Shown here one piece after another: positions 33,252 through 44,184 of a stretch of 64,000 bases of DNA. How positions within the stretch are numbered: position 1 is the first letter of the stretch; each line of letters starts with the position of its first letter. Below the pieces are notes generated by a model. The model was not told where the DNA came from. It saw nothing but the letters and a program-made list of their open reading frames with translations, and searched no databases. The stretch covers positions 80,221,501 to 80,285,500 of the forward strand of contig JAZHRO010000013.1 of the NCBI GenBank assembly GCA_037157565.1, in the 5' to 3' direction. The stretch is from Thalassia testudinum. Taxonomy: Eukaryota; Streptophyta; Magnoliopsida; Alismatales; Hydrocharitaceae. Both the position numbers and the translations under genes were made by a program.

Positions 33252-34077
33252 TTTTTTATAAAAGAAAAGCGAGAGTCAATATTATTCATCTCCCACTCCC
33301 TAAAGGCAGCAAAAAGGAGGCAGGGGGACTAGACCAAACCTGCCTAGTACAAAGAAAGTGGACCACGACTCGTGGCCTAGTACAGAAAAAATCAGCAAAT
33401 AGAAAAGTGAAAGCGGAACGAAGAAAGCTAGACCTCAGCCGATGACGTAGGGGAAATGAATTTTGTCCAGCCCAATGAGACCTTTGGATTTGGGGTCAAG
33501 GTGATCCAAATTAATGAAGCTCCAAGGCCCGTTCGCCAAAGTAGCAAGCAAATTAGCCAGGCTGTTCACGTAGGGGTGAATGAATTGCAGCAACATGTGG
33601 TGGTTCATGAGGTAAAAAGAATGGTTGTAATGCCATTGAGTCCTCCAGGGAACTTTCAGCTTGCCTTTCCACCAGAGATAAATCATGGAAGAATCAACCT
33701 CTAAGATAACAAGGGTAACTCTATGGGGCCAAAAATTAAGTGGTGGATGGAGCTGAGAATGGCTAAATCGATGTTGAGAGCAGGAATTTTAGTCGCAGCT
33801 GCCTTAGAGAAGTTACCCAAAGAGTCACAAGCAACCCAAGCTATAAAGGAGTAAGAATTGGACAAGAAGGCAAAAAATTGACCTTAAACCCCAGGGAGGG
33901 ACGAACCCAAGAGAGGGAAAAATGAGTGGGACGAAAGAGACAGAACCAGGAGACCATGTTGAACCTCCTGTAATTATGCTCAAGAAAGTGAGGGATCTCC
34001 TTAAAGACAAAACCTTCATTTCTACATTTATTCCTGACCCACCAAATGTGGTACTAAATGAATAAGATGATACCCTT
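33252..34077 (-). pseudogene. LINE ORF2 C-terminal end and 3' region
   Basis: Frames at 34106-33825 and 33686-33435 read on from ORF2 at 40798 across the Athila-3 insertion: codons on both sides of gatac join into one frame (VSRVSSYSFSTTFGGSGI). This is the region after the zf-RVT domain, then the 3' untranslated region. Stops and a frameshift are present. Confidence 0.75.
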
Positions 34078-34305
34078 GATACTGTTGAAGTGGAAGTTCT
34101 ACGCAAAAAGGATTGGATTTTGAAAAACCTGTCGTCGTAGTATGATTTGCGAAGAAATCCATCAACAAATAAATTTTTACTGAAATTCGTAAAGAAATTT
34201 CAGGTCGAACACAGGGAAGTTACGTCGATCTAAAATCCACGATTATTTTTTTTGGTATTTTTGTTTTAAAAGAGAAATAATCACAATGAATTTGATACTA
34301 ACACT

Positions 34306-34335
34306 AAGAGAGAGAGAGAGAAAGAGAGAGAGAGA
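34306..34335. repeat. (GA)n microsatellite
   Basis: GA repeats with one AAA interruption within the Athila-3 left LTR; shorter and degenerate in the right LTR (about 39286-39302). Confidence 0.9.
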
Positions 34336-35138
34336 ATGATCACTTTGCAACTGAATATTATTTTTACAACTAGAAAACAGGAAATTATTACAGCTAGAAA
34401 GCAGGAAATTCTATTCTAGAAAGCAGTAAAGAAGGGAAAGAGATATTATCCTCCTCGACGGTTGCTTGGAGGATGAGCCAAACGGGGCGATGCCTGGAAG
34501 ACGGAGGACGAGGATGGAAGATGAAGAACGGAGGCAGGGCATTATCGTCGTCGTGGGATCCACTTCCAGAATTGGGGGAGAAAACTTTGATTTTGGCTTT
34601 AGAGGAGCATCTCGGGTTTAGGACAAGCTTCTTTAAAGCTTTGGAGAGGGAGAGAGGTGAAGGGATCATTGAAATGTGGGGGGCATAGGCCTTTTTATAG
34701 GTGTAGAGGTTGGGGCAAAAAAAGTCACTTTATGCTAAGAACATTAATGCAAGGGCCTTTAGTGATGGATTAAAAGCATCACTAAATCCCTGATCGTGGC
34801 CTTACATGCACACCCGCCCACACGCCTCTTCCTCTTCGCCTCCTCAACGCACGCCCACGTCTTTTGATCCTCAGTCGTCTGATCTCGAGATCAGACGGCT
34901 TAAACGCACCGTGCCCGATCTTCTTCAACACCTGTTAAGAGGCGACGCGGCCTCCTTCATCACCATTGGATCAAAGATCAACGGCTCAGGACACACACTC
35001 GCCCACCTTCACAACAGCACGTCTGATGACGCGTTCGTGCTCCTCGCATCTAGGCGTGCCACATCGCCCTCATCCTCACCGTTCGCTCACCATCCAATGG
35101 CCTAATTTAGCCACTCTCACACCCGCGCCTTGATTTGA

Positions 35139-35207
35139 GGCATAGTGGGGATCGAACCCATGCCTCACGCTCGCGAAGAGGCGCTCGACCACTACGCTGC
35201 GACTGCC
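35139..35207 (-). other. tRNA-like module in the Athila-3 left LTR
   Basis: In element sense, 69 nt with an A-box-like GCGTAGTGGTCGAGCGC, an anticodon-arm-like GCCTC/GAGGC stem with an 11-nt loop, and a canonical B box and T loop GGGTTCGATCCCC. Both ends carry GGCA/TGCC, only four pairs of an acceptor stem. The partner LTR has it at about 40127-40195 with a perfect 5-bp T stem (GTGGG/CCCAC). Not a functional tRNA; likely tRNA-derived. Confidence 0.55.
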
Positions 35208-35810
35208 GCATTGTCATGCTTATGTTTTAAGCGCGCGTGCCCATGGCCGTTGGATCAAGATCCAACAACCCAGATCTTGCCTCGCCCGTGCCTTCAGAGG
35301 TTGAGAAGAGGTGTTGCGGCCAGTTTGGGCAGCTGTGATGGCACCAGGTGGCGCCATCTTGGCCGTCCATCTTCTGTGAGTTGTAGATGGTGCCACGGAT
35401 GTCGGATTGGACCGATTTTTGCACCGTTGGGCTGCAATCATTTATCTGAACCCATCTATGCGGTCGATTTGTCATCTGAAGTGCGGATTCACACCATCTT
35501 GGCCCTTGATCTCTGACCTTCCTCGAATTATATTTGATGCCACGAAAGTCCGATCGGGGCGATTTTGGGGTCATTAAACTCTGATCATCACCCTGATCAG
35601 ATCCGTATGGTTGGATCTTTGATCCGAGGTCCCTGATTAAAAGTTGCCTGTCCCTGGCCACCAAAAAGAAGAAATTACTATACAATTTGTACAATTTGAC
35701 CTAAATGCATGATGATGAATGTTATGCAATATTTACAATGCATGATGCTAATATGATACTAAGAACATGCATTAATAGACATTTTTGGATGTTCAGATGT
35801 ATGCACAACA

Positions 35811-35818
35811 CACCCCCA
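35811..35818 (-). promoter_or_regulatory. Athila-3 polypurine tract
   Basis: cacccccatg on the plus strand directly after the LTR, as in Athila-1 and Athila-2. Confidence 0.75.
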
Positions 35819-37140
35819 TGTCTATCTTTTGTTAGGCCCTAGCAAAAACTATATGCTATTTACAAAAGAATTAGGTCGGATTTCTTGGGCAAAAGTTATT
35901 CTTCAACACTAAAAGATTTTTACTATGAACCTAAACTCCAAAGACACAACAGTGCCCGGGTGTCTGCCAAAATGCAGACCGCCTCAAGCCCTCCCGTTAT
36001 TCAAAGGAGGATTTTTTTTTCTTCTTTTCTTCTTTTCTATTTTTTTTTTATTTTTGAGTTTAGGATTTCGGAGCAGCTTTCTACGGCCACTCAACCCACC
36101 CAAGACTCGAAGAGAACCCTAAGTTCTAAGCATCTTTATGTGAAATGTGATAGGCTCATTGATCGGCGATTAGAATGGACTTCGGGTTTCTAGGCCCTTA
36201 GGTGACCTTGAAAAGAAATTTTGCCTAAAGGTGTATCTATTCGACCAGTAGCTTTCTCCCTACTTTTATTTTTATGGGGTCAACATAAAGGCGAACCCAG
36301 TGTATATCTCCTCGGTTTATTCTATTTCTCCGCTTCTTCCTAAGTGTTTTGGAATTTAACGTATATTTCTTGAGTTAGGTTCTGGACAACCTAATAATGG
36401 GTTGTTACCTACGATAACTTGCCAATCATACTTGTGCGGTGAAATGTGGCTTATTTCTTTTTCTTTTCTTTTCTCCTTTTCTATTTTTTTTTTCTTTTTG
36501 GATTTTTTTTTTTAAGCAGGTGGCTTCCCTAATCTAAGATTTACCTAAAGGCAGCAGGAAAAGAATGGTCGAGTGACTGGGCTCTGCACAACCTACCAAT
36601 GGGCTGTTACGATAACTTGCCAACCATACCACCTTAGAAGGTTCATTAGCTACACAATTTCTGTAAAAGCCACCGAAAAGTGAGTCAGTGCAAATAATGT
36701 GTAAATGCTTAGACTTAAAATCCCCTCAAATCATAGGGCGAGTTGATAAGTTGTGTACTTATCACCCCAACTTATTTAACCAATTTGAAGTAAATTCAGA
36801 ATGGTGAGGACTCGATAAGAAAATTCACATTTTAGTGGACACTCGGGCTGATTAAGCCCAAAAATCTGAAGGGTCTAAGTGTTCAAATCCTACTATATTA
36901 TTTTATAAGGTTGAAAAATGCTAATGCCCAATTATTCTTTCCTAATTCAAAATTTTTTTTTAATAATGAATAGAAAAAATAAGTAGAATTTACAAGAATT
37001 CCACAGAGCTAACAAAATGATTTAGAAATGAATCCACCCCTCCATGCCTAGTTGATGCAATGACCTCGTTGAAAATAAAATGCATGAGAAACAGGATAGA
37101 ATGAAGAAGACATCACCTGTATATGATGCTCGAGTCAGCT
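35819..37140 (-). other. Athila-3 3' non-coding region
   Basis: About 1.3 kb without coding support, between the polypurine tract and the pol end. A second, weaker polypurine-like box (ccacccctccatgcc) lies at about 37034-37047. Confidence 0.7.
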
Positions 37141-37149
37141 TTGAGTCAG

Positions 37150-39223
37150 ACTATACATGTGCTGAGTTTAACGCCATCAGCTAGGCGAACTTCAGCCAAA
37201 GAAATCACGATATGAGTAGAGAAACCGTGTCTGAGACAGAATCTAGAACAATACAATCAAAAAAAGGCTTCAGACTTAGACCGTTGACTTTAAAAGAATT
37301 ACCCATCTTTGGGTCAGAGATCTGAACAGCCACATTTAGAAATATCTGATTGATGATGAACGGGCCGTTCCATTTTGACCTAAGTTTGCCGAGAAAGAGC
37401 TTAAGTCAAGAATCAAAGAGCCAAACCTTCTGGTTTAGTTCAAAGCTCTTTTGGGATATCATTTGGTCATGAAGAGCTTTGGTCCAAGCCTTATAGATTT
37501 TGGCATTCTTGTATGCGTCGTTTCTAAGCTCCTCCAACTCAGATAGTTGGAGTTTCCTGGTCTTTCCGGCTAAACTCAAATCCAAATTACATTGCTTGAT
37601 TGCTCAGAATGCCCTATGTTCAATTTCTACAGGTAAATGGCATGCCTTTCCATACACCAGACGAAACCATGACAAGCCGATAGGCATTTTGTACACCGTA
37701 CGGTAGGCCCAAAGAGCATCCTCAAGCTTTTGAGTCCAATCTTTACGATCAGGCCTAACCTTTTTCTGCAAAATATTCTTGATCTCTCGATTGGAGATCT
37801 CATCTTGTCCATTCATCTAGGGGTGGTAAGGCGTGGAGATTCTATGATTTACCCTGTATTTTGCCAGTAAACTACGGAACTGGGCATTAGTGAAATGAGT
37901 ATCACCATTGTTGATGATGGCCCTCGGAATCCTAAACTGACTGAAGATGTTCTTCTTGACGAAATCAATGACCATCTTATGGTCATTGGTTTGGGTGTGA
38001 ATGGCCTCAATCCACTTGGACACGTAATCAACAGTGACAAGAATGTATTGGTGTCCGAATGAAGGGAGGAAGGGTCCCATGAAATCGATGCCCCAAACAT
38101 CAAAGATTTTGATAGGAAGAATCAAATTTAGAGGCATCATATCTCTCTTAGTTATTCTCCCAAGTGCCTGGCATCAGGAACACAACCTTGAGAATTCTTG
38201 GGAATCCTTGAATAAAGACGGCCAATAGAATCCAGCTTGCAAAATTTTTGTAGCTGTCTTTTTCCTGGAGAAATGTCCACCACACACAAATGAATGGCAG
38301 AACTCGAGTATACTTTGGAATTCATTCTCCGGAACACATCGGCAAATAATCTGATTAGAGCCGATGCGGTATAATTCAGGGTCCTCCTAGAAGTAATATT
38401 TGACCTCAAATTTGAGTCTATCTCATTGTTGCTTGGTCCATTCCTAGGGGATTTGACCAACGGCCAAATAATTTACAATATCTGCTAACCACGAGGTTTG
38501 GACACTTGATACTGTAAGAATAGTTTCATCCGGAAAAGTATCAGCATTCGGAATATCCGGACGAGAAGAATCACTTAGAAGTCTCGAAAGATGATCTGCC
38601 ACCACATTCTGTGTCCCGGATTTATCTTTGATTTGAAGATTGAATTCTTGAAGCAGAAGAATCATCATTGAAGCTGGGGTTTGGCATCCTTTTTGGCCAA
38701 GAGATGTCTCAAGGTTGAGTGGTCGGTGTAAATTATGACGTGAGACCTTAAGAGATAAGCTATGAATTTCTCCAAAGCAAATACTACAGCTAGCAATTCC
38801 TTCTTAATAATAGTGTAATTCCCCTGGGCCTCGTCTAGAGTTTTGCTAGCGTAGTAGATGACAGAGGACTTCCTGTCAATCTTTTGACCCAAAACAGTCC
38901 CGATGGCGTAATCAGAAGCATCGGTCACGATCTCAAATGGGGCTATCCAGACTGGTGGTTGCAACACTGAAGTACAAGTGACTGCCATTTTAAGAAAATT
39001 AAATGGCTTACGGCATAATTCGTTAAAATCAAAGGGCGTATCTTTGGCTAGAAGGTTGTGCAGATGGTGAACAACCTTAGAGAAGTCCTTGATGAACCTC
39101 CTATAGAATCCCACATGACCAAGAAATGATCTAATTTGTTTAACAAATGTGGGAGGAGGAAGTTTAGAGATAGCATCAACCTTAGCTTTGTCAACTTCAA
39201 TTCCCCATTCAGAGACAACATGA
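37150..39223 (-). pseudogene. Athila-3 pol remnant: RT end, RNase H, integrase
   Basis: Minus-strand pieces: 39220-38665 (RT end [15 protein letters not shown]; RNase H with intact TDASD and YTDHSTLRHLL), 38668-38444, zinc-binding region about 38400-38160, and integrase core 38140-37604 with DFMGPF and [17 protein letters not shown]. The second catalytic Asp of the integrase is lost: the motif usually read ISDGG is INNGD here (about 37905-37920). At least six stops and several frameshifts. Ends in a non-coding region of Athila type. Older than Athila-2 pol. Confidence 0.88.
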
Positions 39224-39230
39224 CCTGAAC

Positions 39231-40792
39231 GGTTTGTGATTATTTTAAAAGCGAGATAATCACAATGAATTTGATATTAACACTAAGAGAGAGAAAGAGA
39301 AAATAATCACTTCACAACTGAATATTATTTTTACAACTACAAAGCAGGAAATGATTACAACTAGAAAGCAGGAAATTCTATTCTAGAAAGCAATAAAGAA
39401 GGGAGAGAGATGTTATCCTCCTCGACGGCTACTTAGAGGACAAGCCGGACGAGGCGATGCCTGAAAGACAAAGGATGAGGATGGAAGACGAAGAATGGAG
39501 AAGAAAGAACCAAGGGCGAGACAGAGCACCGTCGTCATCGCGAGATCCACTTCTGGAGCGAGGGGAGAAAACTTTGATTTTGGCTCTAGAGGAGCATCCC
39601 GGGTTTGGGACAAGCTTCTTTAGAGCTTTGGAGAGGGAGAGAGGTGAAGGAAGGGATCATTGAAATGTGGAGGGCATAGGCCTTTTTATAGGTGTAGAGG
39701 TTGGGGCAAAAAGGCCATTTTATGTTAAGAACATTAATGCAAGGGCCTTTAGTGATAGATTAAAAGCATCACTAAAGCCCTGATCATGGCCTTACGTGTG
39801 CACCCTCCCAAGCGCCTCTTCCTCTTCGTCTCCTCAACACATGCACACATCTTTTGATCCTCAGCTGTCCGATCTCGAGATCGGACGGCTTACACGCACC
39901 GCGCCCGATCTCCTTCAACGCCTGTTAAGAGGCAACAAGGCCTCCTTCATCGCCGTTGGATCGAAGATCAATGGCTCAGGATGCATACTCACCTGCCTTC
40001 ACAAGAGCACGTCTGATGACGCGTTCGCTCTCCTCGCATTTGGGCACGCCACATCGCTCACATCCGCGCCGTCCGCTCACCATCCAACGGCCTGATTTAG
40101 CCACTCTCGCACCGCACCTTGATTTGAGGTGTAGTGGGGATCGAACCCACGCCTCGTGCTCACGAAGAGGCGCTGGATCACTGCACTGTGGTTGCCGCTT
40201 TGTCGAGCTTATGTTTTAAGCGTGCGCGCCCGTGGCCGTTGGATCAAGATTCAACGGCCTAGATTTTGCCTCGCTCATAGGTTGGGAAGAGGTGCTGCGG
40301 CCGATTTGTGTAGCTATGATGGTGCCACGTAGCGCCATCATGGCCATCCATCTTCTATGAGTTATAGATGGTGTCATGGATGTCGGATTGGATCGATTTT
40401 CACGCTGTTGGGCTACGATCGTCGATCCGAACCCATCTGTGTAGTCAGATTTGTCATCTGAAGTGCGAATTTATACCATCTTTGCCCTTGATCTCTGATC
40501 TTCCTCAGATTCTATTTGATGCTACGGAAGTCCGATCGAGGTGATTTTGGAGTCGTTGAACTTTGATTGTCGCCCTGATCAGATCCGTACGGTTGGATCT
40601 TTGATCCAAGGTCCTTGATTAAAAGTCACCTATCCCTGGCCACCAAAAGGAAGAAATTACTATACAATTTGTACAATTTATCCTAAATGCATGATGATGC
40701 ATGTTATGCAATATTTACAATGCATGATGCTAATATAATACTAAGAACATGTATTAATAGACATTTTTGGTTGTTCAAATGTATGCACTTCA
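39231..40792 (-). repeat. Athila-3 5' LTR (right), truncated at its U5 end
   Basis: Matches the left LTR from about 34247 onward. Contains the palindrome with arms GTCCGATCTC and GAGATCGGAC (39867-39886), TATA box (39683-39690) and the tRNA-like module. Joined directly to RT sequence near 39224-39236 with no PBS. Confidence 0.88.
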
Positions 40793-40797
40793 GATAC

Positions 40798-43700
40798 CTT
40801 TGGAGCCATATTGAGGCAGTCCCCTTTAAGAATATCAAGGTAAAGGTCAGAGGGAATAAGATGAAGATGTGGAAGATGGAAGGCCCCAGAAGAGATGTCA
40901 CTAGAGAAAAAGAGATGGAACAAGGTTTCAACTTTGGTGTTGTTGGGAAAACAAAGACACTTAGAATCCAAGGGAATACCCCGAAGTTAGATTTGATCAT
41001 CTGTAGGAAGCCTATTGTGAATAACTCTCCATGCAAGGAGGGTCATACACAGAGGGAGTTTGAGGTCCCACAGGGTTTTGTAGATCAGATGATGAGTGGA
41101 GTTTGCAAAGTTGAGGAGATAGGCAGAGGAAATCGAGAAGTTGTCGTGGGAGGAAGGAGACCAAATAGGTTCGTCCTTGGAGACAGTGAGAGGGGTATGC
41201 GAGATTTGGTACAATATGTGATTGGGGATATGGTGAAGATACTGGGCCTGAGAGGGGTTGAAGATGACATCCTGAACCGAAACAGGCTTGGGAGAGACCT
41301 CTGGGGGAAGGAAAGCTTTGAGAGGTGAGTCCCCAATCCAAAGATCCACCCAGAAATCGATCATGCCCTCCTTCATATTCCAACGAAGGAAAGGGAGCAT
41401 GTTCCGATAGGCCTTCGCCAAAGGCTTAAGTCTGGGGGGGAGGTGAGGAGAGGAGATGGAGAGATGACCATACAGATTTCTCATCAAGGTAGCATAAGGA
41501 GTGTCACCAAAGAGAATGTCCCAGAAACGTTTCATTCTAAAGGCATTGGTGACCAAGGAGATATTGCGGACCCCAAGACCTTCGCAGTGGGTAGGGTGGC
41601 AGATTCGATTCCAAGCGATCCAATGATGATGCTTAGAAGAATCAGAACAGCCCCAAAAGAAATTAGCAAGAGCAAACTCCACTCTCCTGATGACAATTTT
41701 GGGGACTTCAATGGCAGCCAGGATGTCTATGGGGATAGAAGTGAGAACATGTTTAATGAAGAGAAGTCTAGCTGCATTCGAAAGGAGATTAGCTTTCCAA
41801 CTCGAAAGTTTAGAGTGGACTTTATCAATGAGAGGCTGGAAATATGAGATTTTGGCACGGCCAGTGAAGATAGGGCAACCGAGGTAGGTGAAGGGGAAAG
41901 AGCCCAACTGGAAACCAGTAATTTCAAGAATACAAGAAAGCCGGCTAAGAGGGAAGTGCTTTCCCATGAAGCAGAAGCACTTAGACAAGTTAAGCCTTTG
42001 GCCAAATTGAGATTCAAAATTCTGAATGAAAAGTTTGAGGTTCGAAATGGATATAAGGTTCCCACTTAGAAAAAGAATAATGTCATCTGCATAAAGTAGG
42101 GCAAGAGGAGAAGGGACTCCTCTCTTGATGGAGAAGGGGGAGATCTACCCGTGGAAAGCTAACTCTTTGATGCCCCAGATGAAAGGTTCTATGAAGATGT
42201 CGAAGAGGAAGAGGGATAAAGGATCACCTTGTCTCAAGCCTCGAGAAACCTTGAAAAAAGGGGCAGAGCAGCCATCAACCAAGATGGAAGAGCCATCGTG
42301 CCGAACAAAATGTTTGATGAGGTTGATGGCATAATCAGAGAAGCCAAATTTATTGAGGAACGAAAAAGATCTTCCTATTCCACGCAATCAAAAGCTTTCA
42401 AGTCTAACTAAAAAATCACATTGGAGCCATGAACCTTACAGTCCAAGAGTTGGGAAAGCTCAAAAGTAGTAGAAATGTGATCAAAGATGGAACGACCATG
42501 AATGAAGCCAGCTTGTTCAGGGGAAATGATTTTCGGCATGAGGGTAGATAATCTGGACACAAGAATGGTAAAAGAAATCTTGTAGAGCACATTGCAAAGA
42601 CTAATGAGCCTGAAATCTGAGAGGTCATTGACAATGGGTTTTTTGGGGATGAGAGTAATGAAGCTAGAATTGAAGGATCTCAAAGCAAACTGATCAGACT
42701 AGAAATGGCCAATGGCCTTGACCACATCCCCGTTAATAATATCCCAACAAGAGCGGTAAAATTCCACATTAAAGCCATTCGGACCTGGCGTGGAGTTGGA
42801 TGGCATATGGGAAAGGGTGTCAAAGATCTCAATTTCTGAAGACAGTTGGGTAAGAAGAGCCGAGTTCGAAGTGGAAATAGTATGGGAGATCGCCTAAAGC
42901 AGGTTGTCAATATCACCAATCCCTTCAGAAGAAAGAAGAGTGCGGAAGAAGGAGGTCGCCTTAGATGCAACCCGATCCCAGGAGTCGTTCCCAATCGAAG
43001 AGGTGAGAGAGTTATTGTTACGTTTCACGAAACATTTCTTGATGGAAGTGAAAAAGAAGGCATTAGTCCCCTCCCAAGGGTGGATCCAGTGGATTTTGGC
43101 TTTTTGAGCAAGGAAGTCAGATAATTTGGCAAGGGCATCATCAAGCTGGATACGAATATCCGAGAGCTCAGCGGCAGAGACTTCATCCCAGTAGGAGGAG
43201 AGTTTTGCCTCAAGATCATCATGGCGAGTCTCAAGGGACCCAACCAAAGAATGTATATCGCCAAAAGTCGATCTATTCCAATGTTGAAGGGACTTATTAA
43301 GAGTGTAGAGTTTGAAATAAAACATATCAGAAGGATTGGAGGAAGAGCCAGTGCCTGAATAGGACCAAATGTTGGAAACAAGAGTTTTGAAACCTGAATC
43401 ACGCATCCACATATTTTGAAAGTGAAAAGGGCGAGGTTTGGAAGGAGAAGTCTTCTAAAATGAGAAGAGGATGGGGGCACAGTCCGAGTTCCTTCTGGAA
43501 AGATATCTAGCTTCCTGCAGGAGAGAGAGACAGGGAGAGGAGACAAAAATGCAATCCAATTTTTGGTAAATCCTGGCACTACTCTTCCTACCATTACACC
43601 AAGAGAGTTGATTCCCAGTGGTAGGGAATTCAAGAAGATCAAGAGAGTCCTTCTAGGAACGGAAATCAGCAGCTTGGGACTCATAGAATAGGTTACCCCC

Positions 43701-44141
43701 ACTTTTCTCAACTGCCCTAAGGATGTAGTTGAAGTCCCCACCTATCAGCCAAGGAGCAAGGAGTGAGGGGTGGATGAGAGAAAGGTGGTCCCAAAGATCT
43801 TTGTAGGAATCAGCCAAACAAGAGGCATAGACAACAGTAAGGCAAACCATGGAGGAATGAGTTCTACAGCTGATAGAGATTGCTTGAGGCATGGCGTGTG
43901 AAAGTGTGAGGTCAATAGAATTCTGCCAAAAACACCAGATATTGGGAGAGAGGGGATCAACAAGGATGTTGTTGAACCCAATAGAATCCCTAAAAATAGT
44001 GGCTAGCGACCTATCAGCAAAAGGTTGAAAGAGGAACAAGATGTCCAGAGAGAGATCATGGATCAAAGATTTAAGGTGGTTGATGGTACGGAGATTCATG
44101 ACACCCCTACAATTCCAGTTGATACCCTTCATTTGGAACAA
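40798..44141 (-). pseudogene. LINE ORF2: endonuclease and reverse transcriptase
   Basis: Starts at MKGINWNCRG (ATG at 44132). The APE-type endonuclease follows (GGDFNYIL motif near 43700; the position where related proteins have ET of an ETK motif reads QP). Then the linker, the RT with FRLISLCNVLYKI, EQAGFIHGRSI, GLRQGDPLS and catalytic YADD (42082-42093), and the zf-RVT region (LKLPLCMTLLAWRVIHNRLP) near 41020. It would nick the target and copy the LINE RNA there. Broken by about ten stops and frameshifts; cut at 40797 by Athila-3. Confidence 0.93.
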
Positions 44142-44184
44142 GATCGAGATAGCAATTTACAATGGCTTCTGGTCATCCAACCAA

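Larger units (their letters stand above)
34083..35810 (-). repeat. Athila-3 3' LTR (left)
   Basis: Starts tgttgaag, ends acaaca. Contains gtcgtcgtagtat (34131-34143), complementary in sense to the 5' end of tRNA-Asp with one mismatch; a (GA)n microsatellite (34306-34335); a TATA box (complement of tttttata, 34692-34699); a palindrome with arms CGTCTGATCTC and GAGATCAGACG (34876-34897); and a tRNA-like stretch (35139-35207). Confidence 0.9.
34083..40792 (-). mobile_element. Athila-3: internally deleted Athila element in the LINE
   Basis: Target duplication gatac at 34078-34082 and 40793-40797. Left LTR 34083-35810 (1728 bp); right LTR about 39231-40792, lacking roughly 150 bp at its U5 end. 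The internal region holds the end of RT, RNase H and integrase; gag, protease, most of RT, the leader, the PBS and the U5 end are gone as one block. Total 6710 bp. LTR family differs from families A, B and C. Confidence 0.92.

Noticed and set aside
35139..35207. A genuine tRNA gene on the minus strand
   Set aside because: B box and T loop are good, but the acceptor stem has only four pairs, the anticodon-arm loop is 11 nt, and the sequence sits at the same place in both LTRs of one element. Listed as tRNA-like only.
40687..41328. A 213-residue plus-strand frame
   Set aside because: It is antisense to the LINE ORF2 C-terminal region, whose motifs read on the minus strand, and it starts within the Athila-3 LTR.
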